From Bacillus sp. CECT 9360 (GTDB lineage Bacteria; Bacillota; Bacilli; Bacillales; DSM-1321): a stretch of 64,000 bases of DNA. The stretch is taken from NCBI RefSeq assembly GCF_918741275.1, contig NZ_CAKKNA010000010.1, positions 62,001-126,000 of the forward strand, read 5' to 3'. This document shows, piece after piece, positions 57,401 through 64,000 of the stretch (positions are counted from its first letter, which is position 1; each line of letters starts with the position of its first letter). Made by a program: the position numbers and the translations under genes. The notes under the pieces were generated by a model that made no database searches, was not told the origin of the DNA, and saw nothing but the letters and a program-made list of their open reading frames with translations.

Positions 57401-58399
57401 TTGAGTAATCCAGTTAGCAGTCCAGTTTCTGTGATGAAAGAAAATAGAAATAAAAACCTTTGGAAAGAAAAGATTGCTCCTTTCATGAGCAAATTTGGAA
57501 TCCTATTTATTTTGCTTGCTATGATTATAGTAATGTCCTTTATGTCAGATACCTTTCTTAGAACTCAGAATATCCTGAATATCGTCCGTCAAATTTCCTT
57601 TATTGGGATTGTGGCGATGGGTGTTACCATTGTTATTATTACAACGGGAATTGACTTATCATCTGGTTCTGTTATCGCCTTAACATCTGTTATGGTAGCA
57701 AGTTTTGCCCATCCAGGTGACTCGTTGATTGGTGCATTAGCGCTTGGTGCCGGAATCGGTATTGCCTGCGGTGCGATAAATGGAATTATCACGGCGAAGG
57801 GGAAAATTCCCGCGTTTATAGCTACCCTTGGAATGATGACGGCAGCAAGAGGTTTAGCCTTGCTGTACAGTGATGGAAGGCCAATTCCAGATTTATCAGA
57901 ATCGTTTATGTTTTTGGGAAAAGGTGTAGTTGCGGGTATCCCGGTTCCAATTATTATCTTTATTTTAATAGGTATTATCTCACACATTTTGTTAAGTAAA
58001 ACGAAGTTTGGTAAATATACCTATGCTATAGGTGGTAATGAACACGCTGCAAAAATTGCAGGGATAAATGTTGATCGTTATTTAATTTTGATATATATGT
58101 ATGCGGGCTTACTGTCAGCGATTGCGGGGATGATGCTAACCGCAAGGATTAGTGTCGGGCAGCCAAGCATGGGTGTTTCTTTTGAGTTAGATGCCATTGC
58201 AGCCGCAGTTATCGGGGGGACAAGTCTTACTGGTGGGGTTGGTACTATTCCTGGAACGATCATTGGGGCATTGATCATAGGTGTTTTAAATAACAGTCTT
58301 GATTTATTAGGGGTATCTTCCTATTGGCAACAAATCCTGAAGGGTGCGATTATTGTAACTGCAGTGTTAATTGATTCTCGCAAAAATAAAAAGTCTTAA
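57401..58399 (+). CDS. CUT2 sugar ABC transporter permease (RbsC-like)
   Basis: A 332-residue permease with eight to ten hydrophobic segments. Family motifs: VTIVIITTGIDLSSGSVIAL, GIACGAINGIITAKGKIPAF, FGKYTYAIGGNEHAAKIAGI and VIGGTSLTGGVGTIPGTIIG. TTG start after AAGGGAGG. It completes the probable inositol importer together with 54755 and 55875. A strong terminator follows. Confidence 0.92.
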   Translation: MSNPVSSPVSVMKENRNKNLWKEKIAPFMSKFGILFILLAMIIVMSFMSDTFLRTQNILNIVRQISFIGIVAMGVTIVIITTGIDLSSGSVIALTSVMVASFAHPGDSLIGALALGAGIGIACGAINGIITAKGKIPAFIATLGMMTAARGLALLYSDGRPIPDLSESFMFLGKGVVAGIPVPIIIFILIGIISHILLSKTKFGKYTYAIGGNEHAAKIAGINVDRYLILIYMYAGLLSAIAGMMLTARISVGQPSMGVSFELDAIAAAVIGGTSLTGGVGTIPGTIIGALIIGVLNNSLDLLGVSSYWQQILKGAIIVTAVLIDSRKNKKS

Positions 58400-58466
58400 G
58401 GCTTAAAATGAATAGTAGATTGTAACAGCAGAAAATTTCGATGAATCCTTCAAAAAAATAAGTATT

Positions 58467-58505
58467 AAAAAAGCCTTCGGAATTAGTGATTCCGAAGGCT
58501 TTATA
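58467..58505 (+). terminator. terminator of the inositol importer operon
   Basis: AAAGCCTTCGGAAT and ATTCCGAAGGCTTT form a perfect 14-bp stem with loop TAGTG. The sequence is symmetric, with A-rich left and T-rich right flanks, so it may act in both directions. Confidence 0.9.
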
Positions 58506-58545
58506 ATGAGTTTCATTCGAGGAACACTCCGTAGGTTCTCATGAC

Positions 58546-58773
58546 ATTGGGAGTTGTTACGTTCGTTGGAATCTATAATGACTTTCTATGGCCATCTTTA
58601 GTTACGAGCTCCAACGAAATGAGAACTGTCACACGGGAGTTGCCTCATTGATCCAGGGAGTTAACTTCGTGAATCCGGGAAAAACGTTGATTGGCATTTT
58701 GCCCGCTATTATCGTGTTCTTATATGTCAATAAATATATTGTAAAAGGTGTAACGAACATAGGAATTAAATAA
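58546..58773 (+). pseudogene. C-terminal remnant of a MalG-type ABC permease
   Basis: From about 58547 one frame reads LGVVTFVGIYNDFLWPSLVT then SSNEMRTVT. The neighbouring frame continues GVASLIQGVNFVN and, further on, TLIGILPAIIVFLYVNKYIV, ending with KGVTNIGIK. The pattern (FxGxWNDFLWPL ... PxxxxFxxxQKYxVxGxTxGxxK) is the C-terminal quarter of CUT1 permeases. One frameshift lies near 58631, and the N-terminal three quarters are gone. The 61-residue ORF starting at 58588 is only the second half of this fragment. Confidence 0.72.
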
Positions 58774-58844
58774 TGATAAAAGGATTAGAAGCCTGTTGAT
58801 ATACCGACAAGAATATCCAAGACCGCAGTTCAGGATGGTGCCTG

Positions 58845-61352
58845 TCACTTTGCTCCGTAACTGATTAAGTTGGTAAAGATTCGATATCCTCCCGGTACTT
58901 GGCCTTGGATTTGGCGGTAGAAGACCAGGTTTGTGTATAGATAGGTCCCTTTGCCGTAGGTTGCCATTAGGATACCTCCATTGAAAGGTTGCTCGTTCGG
59001 GTCTCCCATGCTTACGAATGTTTCGAAGCGTGGATCCCACTCCATCGGATAGTAAAGGCCTCTTTCTTGAACCCAGTGATCCCAGTCTTTATCCGTGATT
59101 TTATTAGGATAGTTAAATAGAGGAGATTCCGGTTTTAGTATGGTTACTTTGGCGTTTTCGTCGGTTACTCTCCAGCGGATCGATGGGTCTCCAATTTTTA
59201 ATTTATATGGAGCGGTAGTTGCCGGGTCCCATTTGTCGCTTGGTTTATGGTACTGAACGACTAAATGTCCGCCGTCTTCAACGTATTTCTGCAAACGTAT
59301 ATTATTTTTCAGCAAGTCATCCCGTGATAAGTAGGCGCGAATTCCTGTTACAATGGTATCGTACTGGCTTAAATCACCAGTTGTTAGGTCTGTTTCTGTC
59401 AGTTTTGTTATGTCAAAGCCTGTATTTGACAAAGCATCTGCAACTTTATCAAATCCACTGTCGATATATCCGACTTTTAATTTGTCCGGTTTCAGAAGCT
59501 CAAACGCCGCTACGTTCAGCTCTGCTGGATATTGGTAATAAAAAGTACCGATATGACCATAGGAAATTTCCTGAATGGTTGATTCCAAAGTTTTCTCATT
59601 TACCATCGCTGTAGCCCCTATCTTGAAATTTCCAGCTTGAATATTTTTAGGTGGCTTCAGTTTGAAGGTTACTGACTTTTCCTCCGATTTCTTTCCAAAA
59701 TCGAGGGCCGCTTTCTGTGGAACGCTTTCCCATCCTTTTGGGGTGTTTAGCGACACAGTAGATTGAGTTTTGCCTTCATGATAGTTTTTAACTTTAACGG
59801 TAACAGGAATTTCTTCTTGAACGTCTGCTGTATTCACAACGATATCTTCAGGAGATAAAGTGATGCCGACTTCTGGAAGAACCGCAACTGTTCCTTCTAA
59901 TTCCTGGGTGTGCTCGGTTATTGTTCCATTCGATTTATAACTCACCTGTGCCTCTATAACAGGATCCTTATATGCGTGGTATATAACGGCACTTTTCGGG
60001 ACTTCGACTTGATAAGTCATTTGTGTCGTTTCTCCTGGAGTAAGGGACCTTGATTTATCTTTGGTTTTGATTTTCCAGTCCTTTGGAGCTGCTAAAGAAA
60101 CATCTACATTTTTTAGCTTTTGTTTACCTGTGTTTTCCAGTACAACCTGGACAGTTGTTTTTTGTCCTTTTGTAAGAACGGTGGATGCAGCTTTTGCGGT
60201 TACCTTCAATTTGGAGGACACAAAGCTTACTGATTGTAATTGTTGTCGCTTTAATGAAAGTTTATGAAGTAAATCCGCTTCAAGTTGAGGTTTCAATTTA
60301 GCTTTTTTTGTTTTATTTATTAGTTTTTGGACGTCTTTCAAGGCATTTTGGGTTTGATCAAATACTTGCTTGCTGTTTGGATAAGATGCAATAATCGAGT
60401 CTAAATCTCGTTGAAGTTCCGTTAATTGGGTTTTAAAAGATTTTTCATTGTCTGGAAGAGTATTGGCCCATTCTGTGAAATTATATGGAATACCTGCGAA
60501 TAGGTCCTTGCTGCCTTTTGTGTCTACAGCACTATCAAGTAATTCAAGGTGGGTTTGTCTTGGGGCGGCAGGTATGTCTGAACCCATTCCCTGGCTTTTA
60601 TGCATATAGCGGGAATGCTCGCCTAATTGCGGATACGTTAATTTGTAAACCGGGTCGTACATCCCGATTTCGATTGAAGTCGTTGCCGTTTCTTTGGATG
60701 CTGCAGGCAAATACAGCTTTTTAACTTGCCAGGTTGTCAGCCCTTCTTTCAATTGATTCGGGTAGATATTTGGATCGGCAGCGTCTTTATAAGCCCGTTC
60801 ACTTAGGATTTCCATCGCTCGATGGTGTCCATGCTGGGTATGGTCATTTCTAAAAGATGGCATGACAATATCAGGCTGATACGTACGGATAAATCTGATC
60901 AGTCGTTCATAAGTAAGGTCTTCTCCCCATTTGGCCAGTGTTTCTTCAGGGGTTTTCGAAAACCCGAAGTCGTAAATAGGATCTGATGTCGTTTTGCTAA
61001 GATGGTAAGCTTTTACACCGGTAATCTTAGACGCTTCTATCATTTCCCTTGACCGAATGATTCCAAGTCCATTATCCAATTCATTTCCAATTTCATTTTG
61101 ACCGCCTTCTCCCCGGTTTGCAATCAGGCTTGAAGTTGTGACCCCAAGACCTCTCGATAAATAGGCCAGGAAATCACTTCTCTCATCATCAGGATGAGCT
61201 CCTGTATTTAAGAAGGTGACGGTTGTTTCCAGAGGTTTCAAAGCATTCCACAGATCTACATCATGTTGCTGTGATTCTGCAGCCGTTCCGTTGATCGGGA
61301 CCAAAGACACAACTAAGAGAAAGGACAGTATTGAAACTAAAAATCTTTTCAA
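58845..61352 (-). CDS. secreted PIG-L (LmbE-like) deacetylase with NEW3 domains
   Basis: An 835-residue exported protein. Signal peptide about 1-25. PIG-L domain with the zinc motif GAHPDDE (51-57) and the later His cluster NDHTQHGHHRA (about 169-179). Then a helical region, two NEW3-type beta domains (about 383-480 and 495-585) and a C-terminal glutamine-amidotransferase-like domain (VGYIDSGFDKVADAL, VTGIRAYLS, GGHLVVQYHKPSD). PIG-L enzymes remove N-acetyl groups from amino sugars or conjugates. TTG 61352 is chosen since GAAAGGGG lies 8 bases upstream of it; ATG 61370 is part of that site. Divergent from a ROK regulator with matching operators, so probably induced by its sugar product. Confidence 0.85.
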   Translation of the reverse strand: MKRFLVSILSFLLVVSLVPINGTAAESQQHDVDLWNALKPLETTVTFLNTGAHPDDERSDFLAYLSRGLGVTTSSLIANRGEGGQNEIGNELDNGLGIIRSREMIEASKITGVKAYHLSKTTSDPIYDFGFSKTPEETLAKWGEDLTYERLIRFIRTYQPDIVMPSFRNDHTQHGHHRAMEILSERAYKDAADPNIYPNQLKEGLTTWQVKKLYLPAASKETATTSIEIGMYDPVYKLTYPQLGEHSRYMHKSQGMGSDIPAAPRQTHLELLDSAVDTKGSKDLFAGIPYNFTEWANTLPDNEKSFKTQLTELQRDLDSIIASYPNSKQVFDQTQNALKDVQKLINKTKKAKLKPQLEADLLHKLSLKRQQLQSVSFVSSKLKVTAKAASTVLTKGQKTTVQVVLENTGKQKLKNVDVSLAAPKDWKIKTKDKSRSLTPGETTQMTYQVEVPKSAVIYHAYKDPVIEAQVSYKSNGTITEHTQELEGTVAVLPEVGITLSPEDIVVNTADVQEEIPVTVKVKNYHEGKTQSTVSLNTPKGWESVPQKAALDFGKKSEEKSVTFKLKPPKNIQAGNFKIGATAMVNEKTLESTIQEISYGHIGTFYYQYPAELNVAAFELLKPDKLKVGYIDSGFDKVADALSNTGFDITKLTETDLTTGDLSQYDTIVTGIRAYLSRDDLLKNNIRLQKYVEDGGHLVVQYHKPSDKWDPATTAPYKLKIGDPSIRWRVTDENAKVTILKPESPLFNYPNKITDKDWDHWVQERGLYYPMEWDPRFETFVSMGDPNEQPFNGGILMATYGKGTYLYTNLVFYRQIQGQVPGGYRIFTNLISYGAK

Positions 61353-61426
61353 ATTTGTAACCCCTTTCATAATTGGATAACTACTTATTGATAGTACAAA
61401 CTCCTTTCCTCTTGAGTATTCAGTAG

Positions 61427-61449
61427 GTTAGTTAATCTACCTAACTAAC
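61427..61449. promoter_or_regulatory. operator O1 for the ROK regulator
   Basis: GTTAGTTA and TAACTAAC are perfect 8-bp arms separated by 7 bp, upstream of the leftward deacetylase gene. The sequence type resembles XylR/ROK operators (TTAGTTN...AACTAA). Confidence 0.65.
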
Positions 61450-61543
61450 TAACTGTAGATTAAAAACCATACTTTATGAATAGCATATATATATATAAAT
61501 GTAAATATATATTTGGAATAGTCTAAATATTTTAAAAAATGTA

Positions 61544-61572
61544 TTGTAAGCATTTTCTATTTACGCTATATT
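61544..61572 (+). promoter_or_regulatory. promoter of the ROK regulator/importer operon
   Basis: TTGTAA, 17 bp, TATATT. Operator O2 lies directly downstream over the expected start point, which gives autorepression. Confidence 0.65.
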
Positions 61573-61576
61573 TACG

Positions 61577-61610
61577 TTAGTTAGTTAATTAGTAAGTCTT
61601 ACTAACTAAA
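61577..61610. promoter_or_regulatory. operator O2 for the ROK regulator
   Basis: The core TTAGTAAG-T-CTTACTAA (61589-61605) is a perfect palindrome about one base, flanked by further TTAGTTAG and ACTAA repeats. It shares the TTAGT/ACTAA half-sites with O1. Confidence 0.7.
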
Positions 61611-61631
61611 ATAGTTAAGGCCGTGATATGT

Positions 61632-62861
61632 ATGAGTTTTAAAGGAACACCTATGTATATGAAATCAATTAACAAAAAAAGGGTTTTGCAATGCATTCAA
61701 GAGAATGCCCCCATTTCAAGAGCAGAGATTGCCGAAAAAAATAAAATAAGCAAGCCGACTGTCTCTTTATTAGTCGACGAACTCATTCAAGAAAATTGGG
61801 TTTTTGAAAAAGGGAATGGAGAAGCTTCGTCACAAGGAGGAAGGAGGCCGATTCAGCTTTATTTCAATGATCGGGCAGCCTATATTATCGGCACAGATAT
61901 TGGCGGGACTAAAGTAAATACAATCGTCAGTGATTTACAAGGAAATATAATCGCATCAAGCAGTTTTACAACAGGTACATACCTGGAAGACGGATTGTTA
62001 AAACAAATCTCATCTGAAGTGGAACGTTTACTACAGCAGTACAACATAGCCCATACGGATGTATTGGGGATGGGGGCTGGCGTACCCGGAATAACGGAAA
62101 CGACAACAGGTATAGTGGTTGAGGCACCTGCGTTAAACTGGGTTCAATATGATTTTATTAGTGAAGCCAAGAAGTTTTTTCCATTCCCTGTTTATGTTGA
62201 CAATGATGTGAATGTGGCCGCACTCGGAGAACAGTGGCTGGGCAGCGCAAAAAATAGAAAGAATGTGATATTTATCGCCGTTGGCACAGGTATTGGAAGC
62301 GGTATTATCATTAATAATCAGTTGTATCGCGGATCTTCTAGTGCTGCAGGGGAGATCGGGTACACGGTAACAGATAAAACGGATTTAAAACATGACTTTA
62401 AACCGACCTTTTCTCGCTATGGTTATTTAGAAAGTGTAGCTGGCGGCAAATCAATAGGGGACAGATTCACAACATATATTAGAAATGAGCCTGATCACCC
62501 TCTATTTGAACAGGTTAAAATAAATGGACTGACAGGTGAGATAGCATTTGAATGGGCGAAAAAAGGCGACACAATCGCTCTCGAAGTGATTGAAGAAGCA
62601 ATTGAGCATTTGGCATATGGGGTGATCAATGTTGCTAGTTTGCTAAATCCTGAGGTTATTATTTTAGGAGGTGGTGTTTTAAAATCGGCTGAGCTCATTT
62701 TACCTGATTTACGTAATATCGTGAATCAATATCTTCCAAGTTCAGTGGAAATTCATACATCACAGTTGGGTGATCATGCAGGAGTCTTAGGAGCTGTTTC
62801 ACTGTTTTTACGGGAGCATGCAAGTATTTTAAATTATCATGACGAGGGGGATTATTCATGA
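61632..62861 (+). CDS. ROK-family transcriptional repressor (XylR/NagC type)
   Basis: A 409-residue repressor. N-terminal winged HTH (ISRAEIAEKNKISKPTVSLL) and a ROK sugar-binding domain (IIGTDIGGTKVNTIVSDL, MGAGVPGITETTTGIVVEAP, DNDVNVAALGEQWLGSAK). The zinc-binding CXCGXXGC motif of most ROK proteins is absent; the equivalent segment reads SRYGYLESVAGGKSIG without cysteines. ATG 61632 is preferred over GTG 61623, since GTGAT of the site overlaps that codon. It overlaps the binding-protein gene by 4 bp, so it is the first gene of an ABC operon. It probably binds O1 and O2, controlling both directions. Confidence 0.88.
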   Translation: MSFKGTPMYMKSINKKRVLQCIQENAPISRAEIAEKNKISKPTVSLLVDELIQENWVFEKGNGEASSQGGRRPIQLYFNDRAAYIIGTDIGGTKVNTIVSDLQGNIIASSSFTTGTYLEDGLLKQISSEVERLLQQYNIAHTDVLGMGAGVPGITETTTGIVVEAPALNWVQYDFISEAKKFFPFPVYVDNDVNVAALGEQWLGSAKNRKNVIFIAVGTGIGSGIIINNQLYRGSSSAAGEIGYTVTDKTDLKHDFKPTFSRYGYLESVAGGKSIGDRFTTYIRNEPDHPLFEQVKINGLTGEIAFEWAKKGDTIALEVIEEAIEHLAYGVINVASLLNPEVIILGGGVLKSAELILPDLRNIVNQYLPSSVEIHTSQLGDHAGVLGAVSLFLREHASILNYHDEGDYS

Positions 62862-63955
62862 AATCAAAGAAAAAGGTCTCAATTGGTATGGCGTTTACGT
62901 TATCAGTAACTTTGTTGCTTTCAGCTTGCAATTCAGAAGAAAGTTCAAGTTCAAGTTCAAGTTCAAGTAAAACGAAAGAAAACGAAGATAAAATGGAAGA
63001 AAAAATTGTCGTGTATTCACCTCATGGAAAAGACATTTTGTCTAAGTTCGAACAACAATTCGAGCAAAAATACGACATCGATGTCGAGTGGTTAGATATG
63101 GGGTCACAAGAGGTTCTTGACCGTGTCCGCTCTGAGAAAAATAATCCACAGGCTGATGTTTGGTGGGGGGCACCGTCCACCAGTTTCGACCAGGCAAAAG
63201 ATGAGGGCCTTTTAAAGCCGTATAAACCAAAATATGCCGATACGCTTGAGGAAGGCTTCTATGAAGCGGACTGGCATTGGAGCGGTACAAGTCAGACACC
63301 AGAAGTTATCATGTATAACAGTAAAGAACTATCAAAGGAAGAAGCGCCAAAGGATTGGGATGACCTCCTCGATCCAAAATGGAAGGATGAGATCATCATT
63401 CGTTACCCTTTGGCATCCGGTACCATGAGAACGATTTTCTCAGCGATGATTTACCGCGATTTTAAGGATTCCAATGATCCGGCCAAAGGATATGATTGGC
63501 TTGAGAAATTAGATGCAAATACAAAAGAATACTCAGCGAATCCCGAGATGATGTACAGCAAAGTCGCTAAAGGTGAAGGGGCCCTATCCGTTTGGGCGAT
63601 GCCGGACGTTGTTATGTTGAAGGAAAATAAAAATTATCCATTTGAGTTTATTATCCCTGAAAGCGGAACGCCGGTATTGACAGAAGGGATTGCTGTAGTG
63701 AAAGATGCCCCGCATCCTAAAGCTGCAGAAGCATTCTATGAATTTGTCAACACACCAGAGGCTGCGAAAATTTTAGCTGAGGAATTTTACCGTATCCCAA
63801 CCAGGACCGATATTAAGGATTTGCCGAAATGGATTACTGATACAGAGATCAAGCCCATGGACATCGATTGGAAGGTATTCCAGAAAGAAAGCGATGCGTG
63901 GATGAAGCATTGGGACGAAAACATAAAGAGTGGAGATAAAGAAATTAAGGAATAG
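62858..63955 (+). CDS. ABC transporter substrate-binding lipoprotein, AfuA/Fe3+-type fold
   Basis: A 365-residue lipoprotein (lipobox LSAC) with a polyserine linker, then IVVYSPHGKDILSKFEQQFE, ADVWWGAPSTSFDQAKDEGL, DPKWKDEIIIRYPLASGTMR and GALSVWAMPDVVMLKENK. This is the Fe3+/thiamine/polyamine binding-protein group. Members such as AfuA bind sugar phosphates rather than iron, and the ROK regulator next to it favours a sugar-type ligand here; that is inference. The linker is encoded by an exact TTCAAG hexamer repeat. The ATG overlaps the regulator's stop codon. Confidence 0.85.
   Translation: MKSKKKVSIGMAFTLSVTLLLSACNSEESSSSSSSSSKTKENEDKMEEKIVVYSPHGKDILSKFEQQFEQKYDIDVEWLDMGSQEVLDRVRSEKNNPQADVWWGAPSTSFDQAKDEGLLKPYKPKYADTLEEGFYEADWHWSGTSQTPEVIMYNSKELSKEEAPKDWDDLLDPKWKDEIIIRYPLASGTMRTIFSAMIYRDFKDSNDPAKGYDWLEKLDANTKEYSANPEMMYSKVAKGEGALSVWAMPDVVMLKENKNYPFEFIIPESGTPVLTEGIAVVKDAPHPKAAEAFYEFVNTPEAAKILAEEFYRIPTRTDIKDLPKWITDTEIKPMDIDWKVFQKESDAWMKHWDENIKSGDKEIKE
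62941..62968 (+). repeat. TTCAAG hexanucleotide tandem repeat
   Basis: About 4.5 exact copies of a 6-base unit encode alternating Ser codons in the lipoprotein linker. Copy changes keep the reading frame, so they would only alter linker length. Confidence 0.8.
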
Positions 63956-63969
63956 GAAGTGTGGTCGGT

Positions 63970-64000
63970 ATGGCGTCTATTAAACTTGAAAATGTCCAAA
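63970..64000 (+). CDS. N-terminus of an ABC transporter ATP-binding protein (partial)
   Basis: ATG 63970 opens a frame MASIKLENVQ that continues past the window edge. The start SIKLENV is typical of ABC ATPases of the Pot/Fbp/Ugp type, and the gene lies 14 bp after an importer binding-protein gene. Only ten residues are visible, so the call rests mostly on context. Confidence 0.6.
   Translation, partial: MASIKLENVQ

Noticed and set aside
58588..58773. 61-residue membrane protein gene
   Set aside because: It is the second half of a permease fragment; the preceding frame carries the matching upstream part, so it is treated as a pseudogene.

Overview
The window looks like a chromosomal segment of a low-to-moderate GC Bacillaceae bacterium (Bacillus sensu lato, but not arranged like B. 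subtilis). The evidence is strong AGGAGG-type ribosome binding sites, frequent TTG/GTG starts, CcpA-type cre boxes (TGAAAGCGCTTWMA), a complete iol operon with Bacillus-like IolI, IolH and IolD, and lipoproteins with Gram-positive lipoboxes. It is mostly an accessory carbohydrate-uptake and catabolism region, almost all on the + strand.

Layout. (1) 1-4411: end of a surface-polysaccharide locus, with a polymerase tail, a decayed acyltransferase, a flippase, and wecC and wecB homologues for ManNAc/ManNAcA nucleotide sugars. (2) 4412-5760: about 1 kb without genes, then a cyclic di-GMP-I riboswitch in front of an unrecognised 56-residue protein. (3) 5878-7303: a VOC-fold protein and mannose-6-phosphate isomerase. 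(4) 7429-13943: a LevR-type sigma-54 activator, a textbook -24/-12 promoter, a cellobiose-type PTS (IIB, IIC, IIA) and a GH1 phospho-beta-glucosidase. (5) 14354-15118: a SurA-N lipoprotein. (6) 15483-28210: a sugar-sensing three-component system (membrane-anchored binding protein, YesM/LytS-like kinase, YesN-like regulator), an ABC importer, a secreted GH92 alpha-mannosidase and a ROK sugar kinase. (7) 28563-34181: a PRD regulator carrying its own UlaC-like IIA domain, UlaB and UlaA PTS subunits and a split transketolase. (8) 34794-42330: a second ABC importer, a GH38 alpha-mannosidase and a GntR/LacI regulator. (9) 43254-58399: iolABCDEGHIJ and iolR, followed by an inositol-type ABC importer; iolD is frameshifted. 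(10) 58845-64000: a secreted PIG-L/NEW3 deacetylase divergent from a ROK repressor and an AfuA-like ABC importer that runs off the window.

How they fit together. Regions 3, 6 and 8 read as one alpha-mannoside route: GH92 trims outside the cell, the two importers (neither with its own ATPase) bring in products, GH38 cleaves inside, the ROK kinase phosphorylates free hexose, and ManA converts mannose-6-P to fructose-6-P. Region 9 is myo-inositol uptake and breakdown, with three tandem 11-mer IolR-like operators beside cre boxes. Region 7 suggests that a phosphorylated keto-pentose is fed directly to a transketolase.

Less obvious content includes two near-identical 175-bp MITE-like elements with perfect 8-bp target duplications, two copies of a 41-bp hairpin repeat, three decayed gene fragments that can still be read in frame, and a riboswitch whose 5' P1 strand can pair with two alternative partners flanking an anti-Shine-Dalgarno sequence. 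All calls come from reading the sequence; no database search was run.
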